Below, piece by piece: positions 7,761-16,884 of a DNA stretch of 64,000 bases. Location: assembly GCF_050717545.1 (NCBI RefSeq), contig NZ_JBOITN010000043.1, positions 16,322 to 80,321 of the forward strand, written 5' to 3'. The translations under genes and the position numbers were made by a program. Position 1 is the first letter of the stretch, and each line of letters starts with the position of its first letter. This DNA is from Clostridium_AD sp050717545. GTDB lineage: Bacteria > Bacillota > Clostridia > Clostridiales > Clostridiaceae. The notes below the pieces were generated by a model. It did no database searches. It was not told where the DNA came from and worked only from the letters and a program-made list of their open reading frames with translations.

Positions 7761-7991
7761 ATCTTCTGAACTACTTAATGATATTGGTTTTATTGGAGTT
7801 ATGGTAGAAATAGCATGTTTGTATACCATCATTTGTTTCCCATCACTGTCAAGTACCACCGTAAAACTATCAAATCCTGTTACAATACCTTTTAATTGGA
7901 ACCCATTTACTAAATATAAAATAACGGGTATTTTATTTTTTCTTGCTCCATTTAAAAATATATCCTGTAGATTATTTATAGATTTATTCAT
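7758..7991 (-). CDS. hfq: RNA chaperone Hfq
   Basis: 77 residues. Hfq forms hexameric rings that bind A/U-rich RNA and assist small RNA and mRNA pairing. The Sm1 region (NLQDIFLNGARKNKIPVILYLVNGFQLKGIV..FD) and the Sm2 signature MVYKHAIST are clear. The short C-tail ends in SSSED, usual for Gram-positive Hfq. The start at 7991 is chosen because GGAGG precedes it by 7 nt; an in-frame ATG at 8024 would add eleven residues before the conserved N-terminus. It lies 56 nt after miaA, as in many bacteria. Its stop codon lies inside repeat copy A. Confidence 0.95.
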   Translation of the reverse strand: MNKSINNLQDIFLNGARKNKIPVILYLVNGFQLKGIVTGFDSFTVVLDSDGKQMMVYKHAISTITPIKPISLSSSED

Positions 7992-8047
7992 TAATGAACC
8001 TCCACCATTCGTATTTATTTTCATTAAATTAATAGCAATTTATAATC

Positions 8048-8977
8048 TTAAAAATCCGATAACTTGCCTGCAATATATTGTACAATTTCATCATCGCAGC
8101 TAAAATCATCTTTGTTAATCCAATTTACCCTTTGGTCTTTTCTAAACCAAGTAAGCTGCCGTTTAGCATAATTTCTGCTACCTTGTTTAATCATCTCTAC
8201 AGCTTCACTTAAAGATATTTCATCATTCAAATAATATAATATCTCTTTATAACCTATCCCTTTCATTGACTGCATATCTGAATTATAGCCCATTTTTTTT
8301 AATCCTATAACCTCATCGACTAAATTATTTTCCATCATTATATCTACTCGTTTATTTATTCTACCATATAATTCTTGTCTGTCCATATTTAATACAAAAT
8401 AATGTACATTATAAGGTATATCTAGGATGTTTTGCTCTGCTGCCAATGAACTCATAGGTTTCCCGCTAACTTTGTACACTTCTAAAGCTCTAATAACTCT
8501 TTTTAAATCATTAGGATATAATTTGTTATATGATGCCTCATCAATATCTTTAAGCATATCATGAACATGTTCATTGCCTTTTTCGGCTGCAATCTTTGTA
8601 AGCTGGTCTCTATATAACTCATCTTTATTTGCAGATGCAAAACTATAGTTATATATTAATGAATTTATATAAAATCCAGTTCCACCAACTATCATTGGAA
8701 GTTTATTTTTACTGGTTATTTCATCAATAGCAATTTCTGCTCTTTCTTTAAAATCAGCAACACTAAACTCTTCACTAGGTTTCACTATATCTACTATATG
8801 ATGAGGGATACCCTTCATCTCAAGTTCTGAAATTTTAGCGCTGCCAACGTCCATATATTTGTATATTTGCATTGAATCAGCTGATATTATTTCTCCATTT
8901 AGCTTACGTGCAAGTTTTATTGATATTTCTGTTTTGCCTACAGCTGTTGGTCCTGCTAAAACAAATAAATCTTTCAT
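8048..8977 (-). CDS. miaA: tRNA dimethylallyltransferase
   Basis: 309 residues. MiaA transfers a dimethylallyl group to N6 of A37 in tRNAs reading UNN codons. The P-loop GPTAVGKT (residues 9-16), the DSMQIYKYMDVGSAK segment, and HHIVDIVKPSEEFSVADF are diagnostic, as is RQLTWFRKD near the C-terminus. The product is the substrate of MiaB, also in this cluster, which adds the methylthio group. AGGTGG precedes the ATG. The gene starts 14 nt after mutL and is probably co-transcribed with it. Confidence 0.97.
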   Translation of the reverse strand: MKDLFVLAGPTAVGKTEISIKLARKLNGEIISADSMQIYKYMDVGSAKISELEMKGIPHHIVDIVKPSEEFSVADFKERAEIAIDEITSKNKLPMIVGGTGFYINSLIYNYSFASANKDELYRDQLTKIAAEKGNEHVHDMLKDIDEASYNKLYPNDLKRVIRALEVYKVSGKPMSSLAAEQNILDIPYNVHYFVLNMDRQELYGRINKRVDIMMENNLVDEVIGLKKMGYNSDMQSMKGIGYKEILYYLNDEISLSEAVEMIKQGSRNYAKRQLTWFRKDQRVNWINKDDFSCDDEIVQYIAGKLSDF

Positions 8978-8991
8978 TTTTCCACCTTTTT

Positions 8992-10980
8992 CTATTGAAT
9001 TCTTTTAAATTTCTTTTCTAGTTCGTTAAGTGTCATTTTTATTATTGTAGGTCTTCCATGGGGACACGTAAATGGCTCATCTAAATATCTTAAATCGTTA
9101 ATCAATTTGCTCATTTCCATTTCTGTTAGCTGATTATTAGCTTTTACAGCTGCTTTGCATGCAAGAGATGCAATACGAGTATACTTAATTTCTACGGTTT
9201 CTCCGCTTCCCATATTTTTAAGATTATCTAAAATCTCGTTAAAGAGATTCTTAACATCTGGTTTTCCAAGTAGTATAGGAACTTCTTTTATACTTATTGT
9301 ATTTTCTCCAAATTCAATAATATCAAACCCAGTATTCGTAAACACTTCATCATTTTCAACGTAACATGAATAATCATCTAAACTCAGTTCTATTACAGTT
9401 GGTACAATCAAAAATTGAGATACAACCGCAGAATTTTTAATTTCTTTCTTAAATTTCTCAAATAAAACTTTTTCATGGGCTGCGTGTTGATCAATTAAGT
9501 AAAGCTCATTATAAACTTCCCCTATTATATAAGTTTTATTAAATTGTCCAATAATCCTAAGTCCTGGAAATTTTGAAGGTTTAGATATTTCATCAGAGCT
9601 TTCGTTATAACTAGGTGGTATGCTTCCACCTGCCTGCGTTTTTCCACTGTTATTATAATTAGTAGCATCATCTTCTTTAACATTTAGAGGCTCCGCTAAG
9701 CTTTGCATCCCATTATCAGTTTGCGTGCCTTTGATACTTGTATCTCTTGGAGTTGTCTCATCACTCTGTCTATAAGGTGACTGCTCAAAGTTATGTCTTT
9801 CCTTGCTAATTGAATTATACTTAAAATCTATTGGGATTTGAACATTTTTTTCTAGTTCCTTTTTAGTTTTTTCATCTATAACTATCTTGTTGAAATCATA
9901 AACTTCTTTTTTTAATGAGTATTTATCATTTTCTTTGTCGCTATCATTTATATTTTCTACATTATTTCCTTCTGGTATATCAAAATTGCCTCTTAAACTA
10001 TCAGCAATCGCTGAGTGCACTGCATCAAAAACAATCTTAAATACAGCTTTATCCTGCTCAAACTTAATTTCAGTTTTTTGTGGATGAACATTTATATCTA
10101 TAAATTCAGGAAAAATGTCTAAAAATATTACAAAGAAAGGAAACTTATTAATGGTTAAAAATGATTTAAATGCATTTTCCACAGCAGCGGTAATTAGGCC
10201 GCTTTTAATGTACCTTTTATTGACAAAAATACTTTGCCTGTTACGGCTTCCACGACTTATTTCTGCTTTTCCGATATATCCGTGAACTGACATTATATCA
10301 TTGAATTTTTCAAAACTTATAATATTGTCTACTACCTCTTTACCATATATGTATCTAATAGTATCCGCGAGGTTTGTTGAACTATATGTTGCAAAAACCT
10401 TTTTATTATTGTTTACTAATTTAAAAGATACTTCGTTGTTTGCAAGTGCCAGTCTACCTAAAATATCCGATATTAAAGCTGATTCTCTTTGAGGTGATTT
10501 TAAAAATTTTTGCCTTGCTGGTACATTAAAGAATAAATCCTTAACTTCTATTGTTGTACCAACATTACATCCTGTTTCTTTAACATAAAGCACGTCACCT
10601 GAAGACTGAGATATCTCCTTTCCAACTGATGAGTCCTTAGTCCTACTACCAAGCGTAGTTCGAGATACTGAAGCTATACTTGCCAGTGCCTCCCCTCTAA
10701 ACCCTAAAGTATGTATTTTATATATATCTTCAACATTTTTTATTTTACTAGTTGCATGGGGCATAAATGCCTTTTCTATATCATCTATATGTATTCCGGA
10801 TCCATCATCTATTATCTTTATATTTTTTTGACCGCCCTCAAAAATCTCTACACTAATGTTTTTAGCACCAGCGTCTATGCTATTTTCAACTAATTCCTTT
10901 ACTACAGAAGAAGGCCTTTCCACAACCTCACCTGCAGCAATTTTATTGGAAGTTTCAACTTCCAATATATTAATTCTCAT
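8992..10980 (-). CDS. mutL: DNA mismatch repair protein MutL (endonuclease type)
   Basis: 662 residues. The N-terminal GHKL ATPase carries ELVENSIDAGA, DDGSGI and TLGFRGEAL. A long polar linker (about 340-455) follows. The C-terminal dimerisation domain contains DQHAAHEKVLFE from residue 497, the DQHA(X)2E(X)4E endonuclease motif, as well as ACKAAVK and CPHGRP at 639-644. So this is a nicking MutL of the type found in bacteria without MutH. It acts after MutS recognises a mismatch. The ATG at 10980 has GAGG 5 nt upstream. It lies downstream of mutS and upstream of miaA. Confidence 0.96.
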   Translation of the reverse strand: MRINILEVETSNKIAAGEVVERPSSVVKELVENSIDAGAKNISVEIFEGGQKNIKIIDDGSGIHIDDIEKAFMPHATSKIKNVEDIYKIHTLGFRGEALASIASVSRTTLGSRTKDSSVGKEISQSSGDVLYVKETGCNVGTTIEVKDLFFNVPARQKFLKSPQRESALISDILGRLALANNEVSFKLVNNNKKVFATYSSTNLADTIRYIYGKEVVDNIISFEKFNDIMSVHGYIGKAEISRGSRNRQSIFVNKRYIKSGLITAAVENAFKSFLTINKFPFFVIFLDIFPEFIDINVHPQKTEIKFEQDKAVFKIVFDAVHSAIADSLRGNFDIPEGNNVENINDSDKENDKYSLKKEVYDFNKIVIDEKTKKELEKNVQIPIDFKYNSISKERHNFEQSPYRQSDETTPRDTSIKGTQTDNGMQSLAEPLNVKEDDATNYNNSGKTQAGGSIPPSYNESSDEISKPSKFPGLRIIGQFNKTYIIGEVYNELYLIDQHAAHEKVLFEKFKKEIKNSAVVSQFLIVPTVIELSLDDYSCYVENDEVFTNTGFDIIEFGENTISIKEVPILLGKPDVKNLFNEILDNLKNMGSGETVEIKYTRIASLACKAAVKANNQLTEMEMSKLINDLRYLDEPFTCPHGRPTIIKMTLNELEKKFKRIQ

Positions 10981-11066
10981 GATACCTCACATCCTCCGCT
11001 ATCATAAATAGCCGATCTATATATTAAAAGCAACGTCATTATAGAGATCGTCGAACCTTTATAGCA

Positions 11067-13724
11067 CTATAACAATTTAGCTCTATTAACAATTTCATAT
11101 AGCTTATTAAACCCATCCATAGGTGTTAAGTTAAGAATATTTATATTTTTAATTTCCTTTAATATATTATCCTTTTCTATATCGGTAAAACTTATTTGAG
11201 TAACTTCATCCTTTTCATCTTTAAGTACATAATCAGTAGCTACTTCTTTTTGCACAATATTTTCATTAGTTTTTAATTTCTTTTTATCTATTAAATCAAT
11301 TTCTGTGGCACTGTTATCATTCTCAAGGGATTCCAATATCTCATTTGCCCTGTTTATTACATCCTTTGGTATGCCTGCAAGTTTCGCAACCTCTATTCCA
11401 TAGGATTCATCAGCTCCACCAGGTACAATTTTTCGAAGAAAAACAATTTCATTTTCAATTTTCTTTACAGCCACAGAATAATTTTTAACTCCATTAATCA
11501 TACCTTCAAGTTTTGTTAATTCGTGATAATGGGTAGCAAATAAGGTTTTACATTTTAAATTAGAATTCTTACAAATATACTCAATAACTGACCAAGCAAT
11601 ACTTAATCCATCATAAGTACTTGTTCCACGACCAACCTCATCGAGTAAAACTAAACTTCTATTTGTAGCATTTTCTAATATATTTGATACTTCCCACATC
11701 TCTACCATAAAGGTACTTTTACCAGCAGCAAGATCGTCTGAAGCTCCAATTCTAGTAAATATTTTATCGCAAATAGATATGTCTGCATCCACGCATGGAA
11801 CAAAACTTCCCATTTGAGCCATAATAGTTATTAATGCTACTTGCCTCATGTAGGTTGATTTACCTGCCATATTAGGCCCCGTTATTAATAACATTTGGTT
11901 GCTAGCGAGATCCATATAAGTATCATTGTCAATGAAAGCATTCGTAGGCATCATTTTCTCAACTACTGGGTGTCTTCCCCCTTTTATGTTCATAATACCT
12001 ATTGTATTTATTTTAGGTTTAGTATAATCATTTTCTAAAGCAACTGTGCTTAATGAACTTAGACAATCAATTTCGGATATAAGTTTTGCAGTATTTTTCA
12101 TTCTTTCTATATGCTTTTCTATGTTTTCTCTAATCCCTGTAAATATTTCATACTCAATACTTACTAATTTCTCCTGCGCCCCTAATATCTTCTCTTCCAT
12201 TTCCTTAAGTTCAGGAGTAATGTATCTCTCAGCGTTTGACAACGTTTGTTTTCTTATATATCTGCCCTCAGGAATTAAAGGAATATTTAACTTGGTTACT
12301 TCAATATAATAACCAAAGACTCTGTTATACCCAACCTTTAATGATTTTATCCCAGTTATGCTTTTTTCTTCACTTTCTAAAGTGGCAATCCATTCCTTGC
12401 CATGTGTTTTAGCCAGCCTTAACTCATCTACTTCGGTATTAAAACCTTCCTTAATAATATTTCCTTCTTTAATTGAGATTGCTGGGTTTTCAATTATGGA
12501 GTTATCTAAGGTACTATATAGATCTTGTAAATCGTCTAGTTCCAAATATACAGCTTTCATTAATTCACTATTTAAATTAGCTAAAATAGATTTAACCTTT
12601 GGAATCTTTTCTATAGAGTTTTTAAGTGAAATAAGTTCCTTCGCATTAACATTTTTCGAAGAAATTTTCCCTACAAGTCTTTCAATATCATAAATATCCA
12701 CTAGAACATCTCTTAAATCTTCATGTGAGCTTGCATTATCTTTGAGTTCGCAAACCGCCTCTAATCGCTCGTCTATTAGATTTTTATTTATCAGTGGTTG
12801 ATCTAACCATTTCCGTAGTCTTCTAGCTCCCATGGCAGTATTAGTCCTATCTAGCACCCATAGCAATGATCCCTTCTTTGTTTTATCTCTCAAAGTTTCA
12901 GTGAGTTCCAAATTCCTTCTTGAATTTGTATCTAAACTTACATGATCTAAGATATCATAGTATTCTATAGTGTCTATGTGAGATAGCGAACTTTTTTGTG
13001 TATCTATAATATAATTAAGTAGTCCACATATGCTACGCGATAAGGTTTGCGTAAATGCAAACTCACTAAAATTATGAAACTGATTTTTAATTATATTATC
13101 ATCGGGAGCTATAAAATAGTCTCTAGAATATGCTGAGTACAAAACATTAAATTTTTCTTTTATTGCCTTTAGAATACCTACTGGCATGTCCTCACATATA
13201 ATAATTTCTTTTGGCGAGAACTTTGAAATTTCATCGAGTATTGTGATCAGGTTAAGTTTAGACTCAGTGCAACTAAACTCTCCTGTTGATACATCGCAAA
13301 AACACAATCCACAGAAATTACTTTTTACATCAATATAAATGCTCATAATATAATTGTTTTTAGATTCTTCTAAAAAAGATGAATCAGTATAAGTGCCCGG
13401 CGTTATTATCTTAATAATATCTCTTTTAACAATTCCTTTTGCAGTTGCAGGGTCTTCTACTTGTTCGCATATAGCAACCTTAAATCCCTTTTCAATTAGC
13501 TTGCGAACATATGTATTTGCAGCATGATAAGGGATTCCACACATAGGAGCTCTTTTTTCAAGTCCACAATCACGCCCTGTAAGAACCAGCTCTAATTCTT
13601 TTGCTGCAACCTGTGCATCAGTAAAAAACATCTCATAAAAGTCTCCTAACCTAAAAAATAATATACAATCCTTGCAGGTTTCTTTAATTTCAAAATATTG
13701 TATCATCATTGGAGTTAATGCCAT
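11067..13724 (-). CDS. mutS: DNA mismatch recognition protein MutS
   Basis: 885 residues. The N-terminus shows the mismatch-binding F-x-E pattern in FFRLGDFYEMF, and MCGIPYHA. The ATPase part has GPNMAGKSTYMRQ (Walker A), LLDEVGRGTSTYDG (Walker B region) and a helix-turn-helix near the end (AKLAGIPKDVINRA). MutS binds mismatches and small loops and recruits MutL. The start at 13724 has AGGTGG upstream and gives the usual MALTPMMIQY N-terminus; the frame is open fifteen codons further but that part lacks family similarity. It is followed by mutL about 85 nt on. Confidence 0.96.
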   Translation of the reverse strand: MALTPMMIQYFEIKETCKDCILFFRLGDFYEMFFTDAQVAAKELELVLTGRDCGLEKRAPMCGIPYHAANTYVRKLIEKGFKVAICEQVEDPATAKGIVKRDIIKIITPGTYTDSSFLEESKNNYIMSIYIDVKSNFCGLCFCDVSTGEFSCTESKLNLITILDEISKFSPKEIIICEDMPVGILKAIKEKFNVLYSAYSRDYFIAPDDNIIKNQFHNFSEFAFTQTLSRSICGLLNYIIDTQKSSLSHIDTIEYYDILDHVSLDTNSRRNLELTETLRDKTKKGSLLWVLDRTNTAMGARRLRKWLDQPLINKNLIDERLEAVCELKDNASSHEDLRDVLVDIYDIERLVGKISSKNVNAKELISLKNSIEKIPKVKSILANLNSELMKAVYLELDDLQDLYSTLDNSIIENPAISIKEGNIIKEGFNTEVDELRLAKTHGKEWIATLESEEKSITGIKSLKVGYNRVFGYYIEVTKLNIPLIPEGRYIRKQTLSNAERYITPELKEMEEKILGAQEKLVSIEYEIFTGIRENIEKHIERMKNTAKLISEIDCLSSLSTVALENDYTKPKINTIGIMNIKGGRHPVVEKMMPTNAFIDNDTYMDLASNQMLLITGPNMAGKSTYMRQVALITIMAQMGSFVPCVDADISICDKIFTRIGASDDLAAGKSTFMVEMWEVSNILENATNRSLVLLDEVGRGTSTYDGLSIAWSVIEYICKNSNLKCKTLFATHYHELTKLEGMINGVKNYSVAVKKIENEIVFLRKIVPGGADESYGIEVAKLAGIPKDVINRANEILESLENDNSATEIDLIDKKKLKTNENIVQKEVATDYVLKDEKDEVTQISFTDIEKDNILKEIKNINILNLTPMDGFNKLYEIVNRAKLL

Positions 13725-13813
13725 TGTTATTCCACCTTGCTTTTCTTTGCGAATATATAATAAATACAAATTACTATATACCCATAAAAATTTATATTTA
13801 TTTATATTTAGAT

Positions 13814-15139
13814 CTAAATTTCTTCACCAATAAGTGAAAATGAGTGTGCATCGGTTATAAGAACTGATACAAGATCTCCAATAGCTTTATGGTTACCTTC
13901 AAAATTTACTAATTTTCCATTCCTAGTTCTTCCGGATAATCTACTTTTATCATTTTTACTATAACCTTCTATAAGAACTTCTACAATTTTACCTACGCAT
14001 TCCTTGTTTCTTTGCGCACAGTTTCTATTAACAACTTCAACTAATCTGTTAAATCTTTCATGTTTTACATCCTCAGGTACTTGTTCAAGCATTTCATCTG
14101 CTGGTGTTCCTTTCCTTTTAGAGTAAAGATACGTAAATGCTAAATTAAATCTTACCTCTTCCATAAGGCTTAATGTCTGAGCAAAATCTTCTTCAGTTTC
14201 TCCTGGAAATCCAACAATAATATCTGTACTTAATCCTACATTAGGAATTGTATCTCTTATTTTTTTAACGAGCTGCAAATATTTCTCCCGATCATAATGC
14301 CTATTCATTGTGCCAAGAAGATTTGATGAACCTGATTGCACTGGTAAATGAATTTGCTCGCAAAGTTTATCACTGTGCGCAATTACCTCTATTACATCAT
14401 CAGATAAATCCTTTGGATGAGATGTCATAAATCTAATTCTCTCTAAATTTTCAATAGTGTTAATTCTTCTAAGCAGCTCTGCAAAATTTATTTTAGGACT
14501 TAATCCCTTTCCATAAGAGTTAACATTTTGCCCAAGTAAGGTTATTTCTTTATATCCTTGCTTTACCATTGTTGTTATTTCATTTATAATATCTTCTGGA
14601 TTACGGCTTCTCTCTCTACCTCTTACATAAGGTACTATACAATAAGTACAAAAATTGTTGCAGCCATACATAATTGTAACAAAACCTTTTATACTGCTTT
14701 GTCTATCTATTGGTATTCCTTCTATTATTTTTTCTTCTTTATCCCAAATTTCAATGATAGATGATTCACCGTTTTGTATTCTTTTTAAATACTCTGGGAA
14801 TTTATGAGAATTATGCGTCCCAATGATAATATCTACAAATGGGAATTTAGTAATTATATGTTTTGCCATACCATCTTGTTGCATCATACATCCAACAACT
14901 GCAATTACAAGATTTGGATTTTCTTTCTTCATTGTCTTTAAAGCCCCTATATTCCCATCAGCCTTTTGCTCTGCATTTTCTCTAACACAACAGGTGTTAA
15001 AAATAATTATGTCAGCAATTGTCTTATCTGTAGTTCTTTTGTATCCTGAGGGTATTAACATACCAGACAATTTTTCGGAGTCTTCCTCATTCATTTGACA
15101 ACCCCATGTTTCTATATAGTATTTAAGCATTTTATTCAT
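13814..15139 (-). CDS. miaB: tRNA-2-methylthio-N6-dimethylallyladenosine synthase
   Basis: 441 residues. A radical SAM methylthiotransferase that adds the methylthio group to i6A37, the product of MiaA. The N-terminal domain has three cluster cysteines (ETWGCQMN, NTCCVRE, GCMMQ). The radical SAM motif is CNNFCTYC, followed by VPYVRGRERSR. A C-terminal TRAM domain (about 375-441) binds tRNA. GGAG stands before the ATG at 15139. It heads the miaB-mutS-mutL-miaA-hfq cluster, typical of clostridia. Confidence 0.96.
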   Translation of the reverse strand: MNKMLKYYIETWGCQMNEEDSEKLSGMLIPSGYKRTTDKTIADIIIFNTCCVRENAEQKADGNIGALKTMKKENPNLVIAVVGCMMQQDGMAKHIITKFPFVDIIIGTHNSHKFPEYLKRIQNGESSIIEIWDKEEKIIEGIPIDRQSSIKGFVTIMYGCNNFCTYCIVPYVRGRERSRNPEDIINEITTMVKQGYKEITLLGQNVNSYGKGLSPKINFAELLRRINTIENLERIRFMTSHPKDLSDDVIEVIAHSDKLCEQIHLPVQSGSSNLLGTMNRHYDREKYLQLVKKIRDTIPNVGLSTDIIVGFPGETEEDFAQTLSLMEEVRFNLAFTYLYSKRKGTPADEMLEQVPEDVKHERFNRLVEVVNRNCAQRNKECVGKIVEVLIEGYSKNDKSRLSGRTRNGKLVNFEGNHKAIGDLVSVLITDAHSFSLIGEEI

Positions 15140-15193
15140 TAGTGTATTCTCCTTTATAAAAAAAATATTACTACTATCATTATATATAATTTC

Positions 15194-15212
15194 ATGACTT
15201 TTTTAAAGTCAT
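15194..15212. repeat. 8-bp-arm inverted repeat upstream of miaB
   Basis: ATGACTTT and AAAGTCAT are separated by TTT and followed on the plus strand by TTTTT. No plus-strand gene lies upstream that would need a terminator, so an operator or a minus-strand leader hairpin for miaB is as likely. Confidence 0.45.
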
Positions 15213-15264
15213 TTTTAATAATTGAGGATATTTATTCAAATATTTATTCAATAAAGTAATTTAC

Positions 15265-15294
15265 TTGGACTAAAGTCTTAAATTAGTTTATAAT
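15265..15294 (+). promoter_or_regulatory. Promoter of the small-protein/aminotransferase operon
   Basis: TTGGAC (15265-15270) and a perfect TATAAT (15289-15294) with an 18-bp spacer. The leader to the 52-residue frame would be about 140 nt. Confidence 0.6.
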
Positions 15295-15404
15295 GTTAGT
15301 AATTGTTTTTCTAATGTAATTTAGAAAATAATATGAATATAAACATGTTTTTTTATTTATGAATTAACTTTAACATATATTTTTGCTTTATAAATTAAAT
15401 TCGA

Positions 15405-15428
15405 CTTTTAGGAAATACTACCTAAAAG
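15405..15428 (+). promoter_or_regulatory. Leader hairpin directly before a ribosome-binding site
   Basis: CTTTTAGG and CCTAAAAG form an 8-bp stem with an 8-nt loop. The AGAGGTG ribosome-binding site of the next gene begins at the foot of the stem, so the hairpin could limit or stabilise translation start. The role is not established. Confidence 0.45.
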
Positions 15429-15440
15429 AGGTGATTTAAT

Positions 15441-15599
15441 ATGTATGATGCAAAAAAAGATGAAAGCGCTCGTGATAAAAAAATACGATTTGATTGTATA
15501 GGTGACAGATGTTATTACTCTAAGTGTAACTATAGCAATATGGTTGACATGAAAGTATCCTGCGCGCCTGTTGAAATCATAATAAAAGAATTTAGTTAA
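15441..15599 (+). CDS. Small cysteine-containing protein, 52 residues, unknown function
   Basis: ATG at 15441 with AGAGGTG at good spacing and a clear promoter 150 nt upstream. The protein is MYDAKKDESARDKKIRFDC followed by a compact section with four cysteines (at 19, 24, 29 and 41: FDC, RCYY, KCNY, SCAP). The spacing CX4CX4CX11C could bind zinc or an iron-sulfur cluster; this is inference only. No signal peptide or membrane segment is present. The aminotransferase gene starts 27 nt downstream, so both should share one mRNA. I do not recognise the family. Confidence 0.7.
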   Translation: MYDAKKDESARDKKIRFDCIGDRCYYSKCNYSNMVDMKVSCAPVEIIIKEFS

Positions 15600-15626
15600 T
15601 TAAAACTTATGATGGGGGGAAATATT

Positions 15627-16823
15627 ATGAAATTATCTAACCGAATTGAAGCAATGCAATTTTCACCAATTCGTAAACTAGTTCCTTTTGCTAAAGAGGC
15701 TAAAAAAAGGGGAGTTAGTGTATATCATCTTAACATAGGTCAACCTGATATACGTACTCCTAATACATTCATTCTAGGAATAAACCAATACAATGCCAAA
15801 GTACTTGAATACGGTAATTCTCAAGGAAAAGATAAATTACTTAAGAGTTTTTTAAAATATTACAAAGAATGGGGTATTAATTTTGTTAAAGCTGACATTA
15901 TGATAACTAATGGAGGATCAGAAGCCATAATGTTTGCGCTTATGGCTATTTGTGATCTTGGTGATGAAATTATAATTCCTGAACCTTTTTACACAAATTA
16001 TACTGGATTTGCTGATATGGCATCCGTTAAAATTGTTCCATTTATTACAAAAGCGGAAGAAGGTTTTCACTTACCTTCTAAAGATATAATTACAAGTAAA
16101 ATTACAAGTAAAACTAGAGCAATAATGGTATCAAATCCTGGTAACCCTACAGGAGTTGTATATACTCAAGAGGAAATAAGAATGCTGGCCGATATTGCAA
16201 AAGAAAATAATATCTTCTTAATTGCTGATGAAGTATATAGAGAATTTGTTTATGATAACTTAAAATACACTTCGGCTTTGTATATGACGGATGCTCTACA
16301 AAACATAATATTAATTGATAGTATATCTAAACGTTATAGTGCCTGTGGTGCTAGGATTGGTCTAGTTGCATCAAAAAATAAGAGCCTCATGCATCAGATT
16401 CTTAAGTTAGGACAGACCAGGTTATGTGTACCTACTATAGAACAACTTGCCGCGGCTAATTTAATCAACACCCCGAAATCATATTTTGTAGAAGTAAAAA
16501 AAGAATACGAAGAAAGAAGAAATATTCTATATAAATACTTATCCGAAATACCAGGAGTTGTTTGTCAAAAACCAACCGGTGCATTTTATGTGGTAGCAAA
16601 GCTTCCAATAGAAAATGCTGACGAGTTTGCTAAATGGTTATTAACAGATTTTGAACATAATAATAAAACAATAATGGTTGCTCCTGCAGAAGGTTTTTAT
16701 TCAACGCAGGGTTTAGGAATAAATGAGATCAGGTTATCATACTGCTTAAATAGAACTGCATTAAAAGATGCTATGGAGATTTTAGGTATAGCTATTGCAG
16801 AATACATTTCTATAAAAAATTAG
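15627..16823 (+). CDS. Pyridoxal-phosphate aminotransferase, class I/II
   Basis: 398 residues. Fold type I aminotransferase pattern: HLNIGQPDIRTP, TNGGSEAIMFAL (cofactor phosphate binding), SNPGNPTGVVY, ADEVYREF, and SISKRYSACGARIG with the Schiff-base lysine; a conserved Arg near the C-terminus (NEIRLSYCLN) would bind the substrate carboxylate. This is the AspB/Aat-like group; the amino acid used cannot be fixed. The start at 15627 has a GGGGGG ribosome-binding site 7 nt upstream; an ATG at 15609 lies before that site and is rejected. It is second in an operon with the 52-residue protein and is distinct from the aspartate aminotransferase at 28.5 kb. Confidence 0.9.
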   Translation: MKLSNRIEAMQFSPIRKLVPFAKEAKKRGVSVYHLNIGQPDIRTPNTFILGINQYNAKVLEYGNSQGKDKLLKSFLKYYKEWGINFVKADIMITNGGSEAIMFALMAICDLGDEIIIPEPFYTNYTGFADMASVKIVPFITKAEEGFHLPSKDIITSKITSKTRAIMVSNPGNPTGVVYTQEEIRMLADIAKENNIFLIADEVYREFVYDNLKYTSALYMTDALQNIILIDSISKRYSACGARIGLVASKNKSLMHQILKLGQTRLCVPTIEQLAAANLINTPKSYFVEVKKEYEERRNILYKYLSEIPGVVCQKPTGAFYVVAKLPIENADEFAKWLLTDFEHNNKTIMVAPAEGFYSTQGLGINEIRLSYCLNRTALKDAMEILGIAIAEYISIKN

Positions 16824-16848
16824 ATTGTTAAAAAAGCAAACAACACTC

Positions 16849-16884
16849 AAAAGGGGGGAGATGCATTATCATCTTCCCCCTTTT
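16849..16884. terminator. Bidirectional terminator between aminotransferase and GNAT genes
   Basis: AAAAGGGGGGAGATG pairs with CATCTTCCCCCTTTT across a 6-nt loop. The minus-strand gene uses part of the stem for its last codons and stop (16869), so the coding region and terminator overlap. Confidence 0.85.

Noticed and set aside
7801..8103. 100-residue plus-strand frame opposite hfq and miaA
   Set aside because: Antisense to two well-supported genes, with no SD and no recognisable family.
14558..15098. Plus-strand open frames inside miaB, and similar frames inside mutS, ftsK, infB and polC
   Set aside because: They are antisense shadows of strong conserved genes, lack ribosome-binding sites and have compositions dominated by Phe, Ile, Ser and Tyr.
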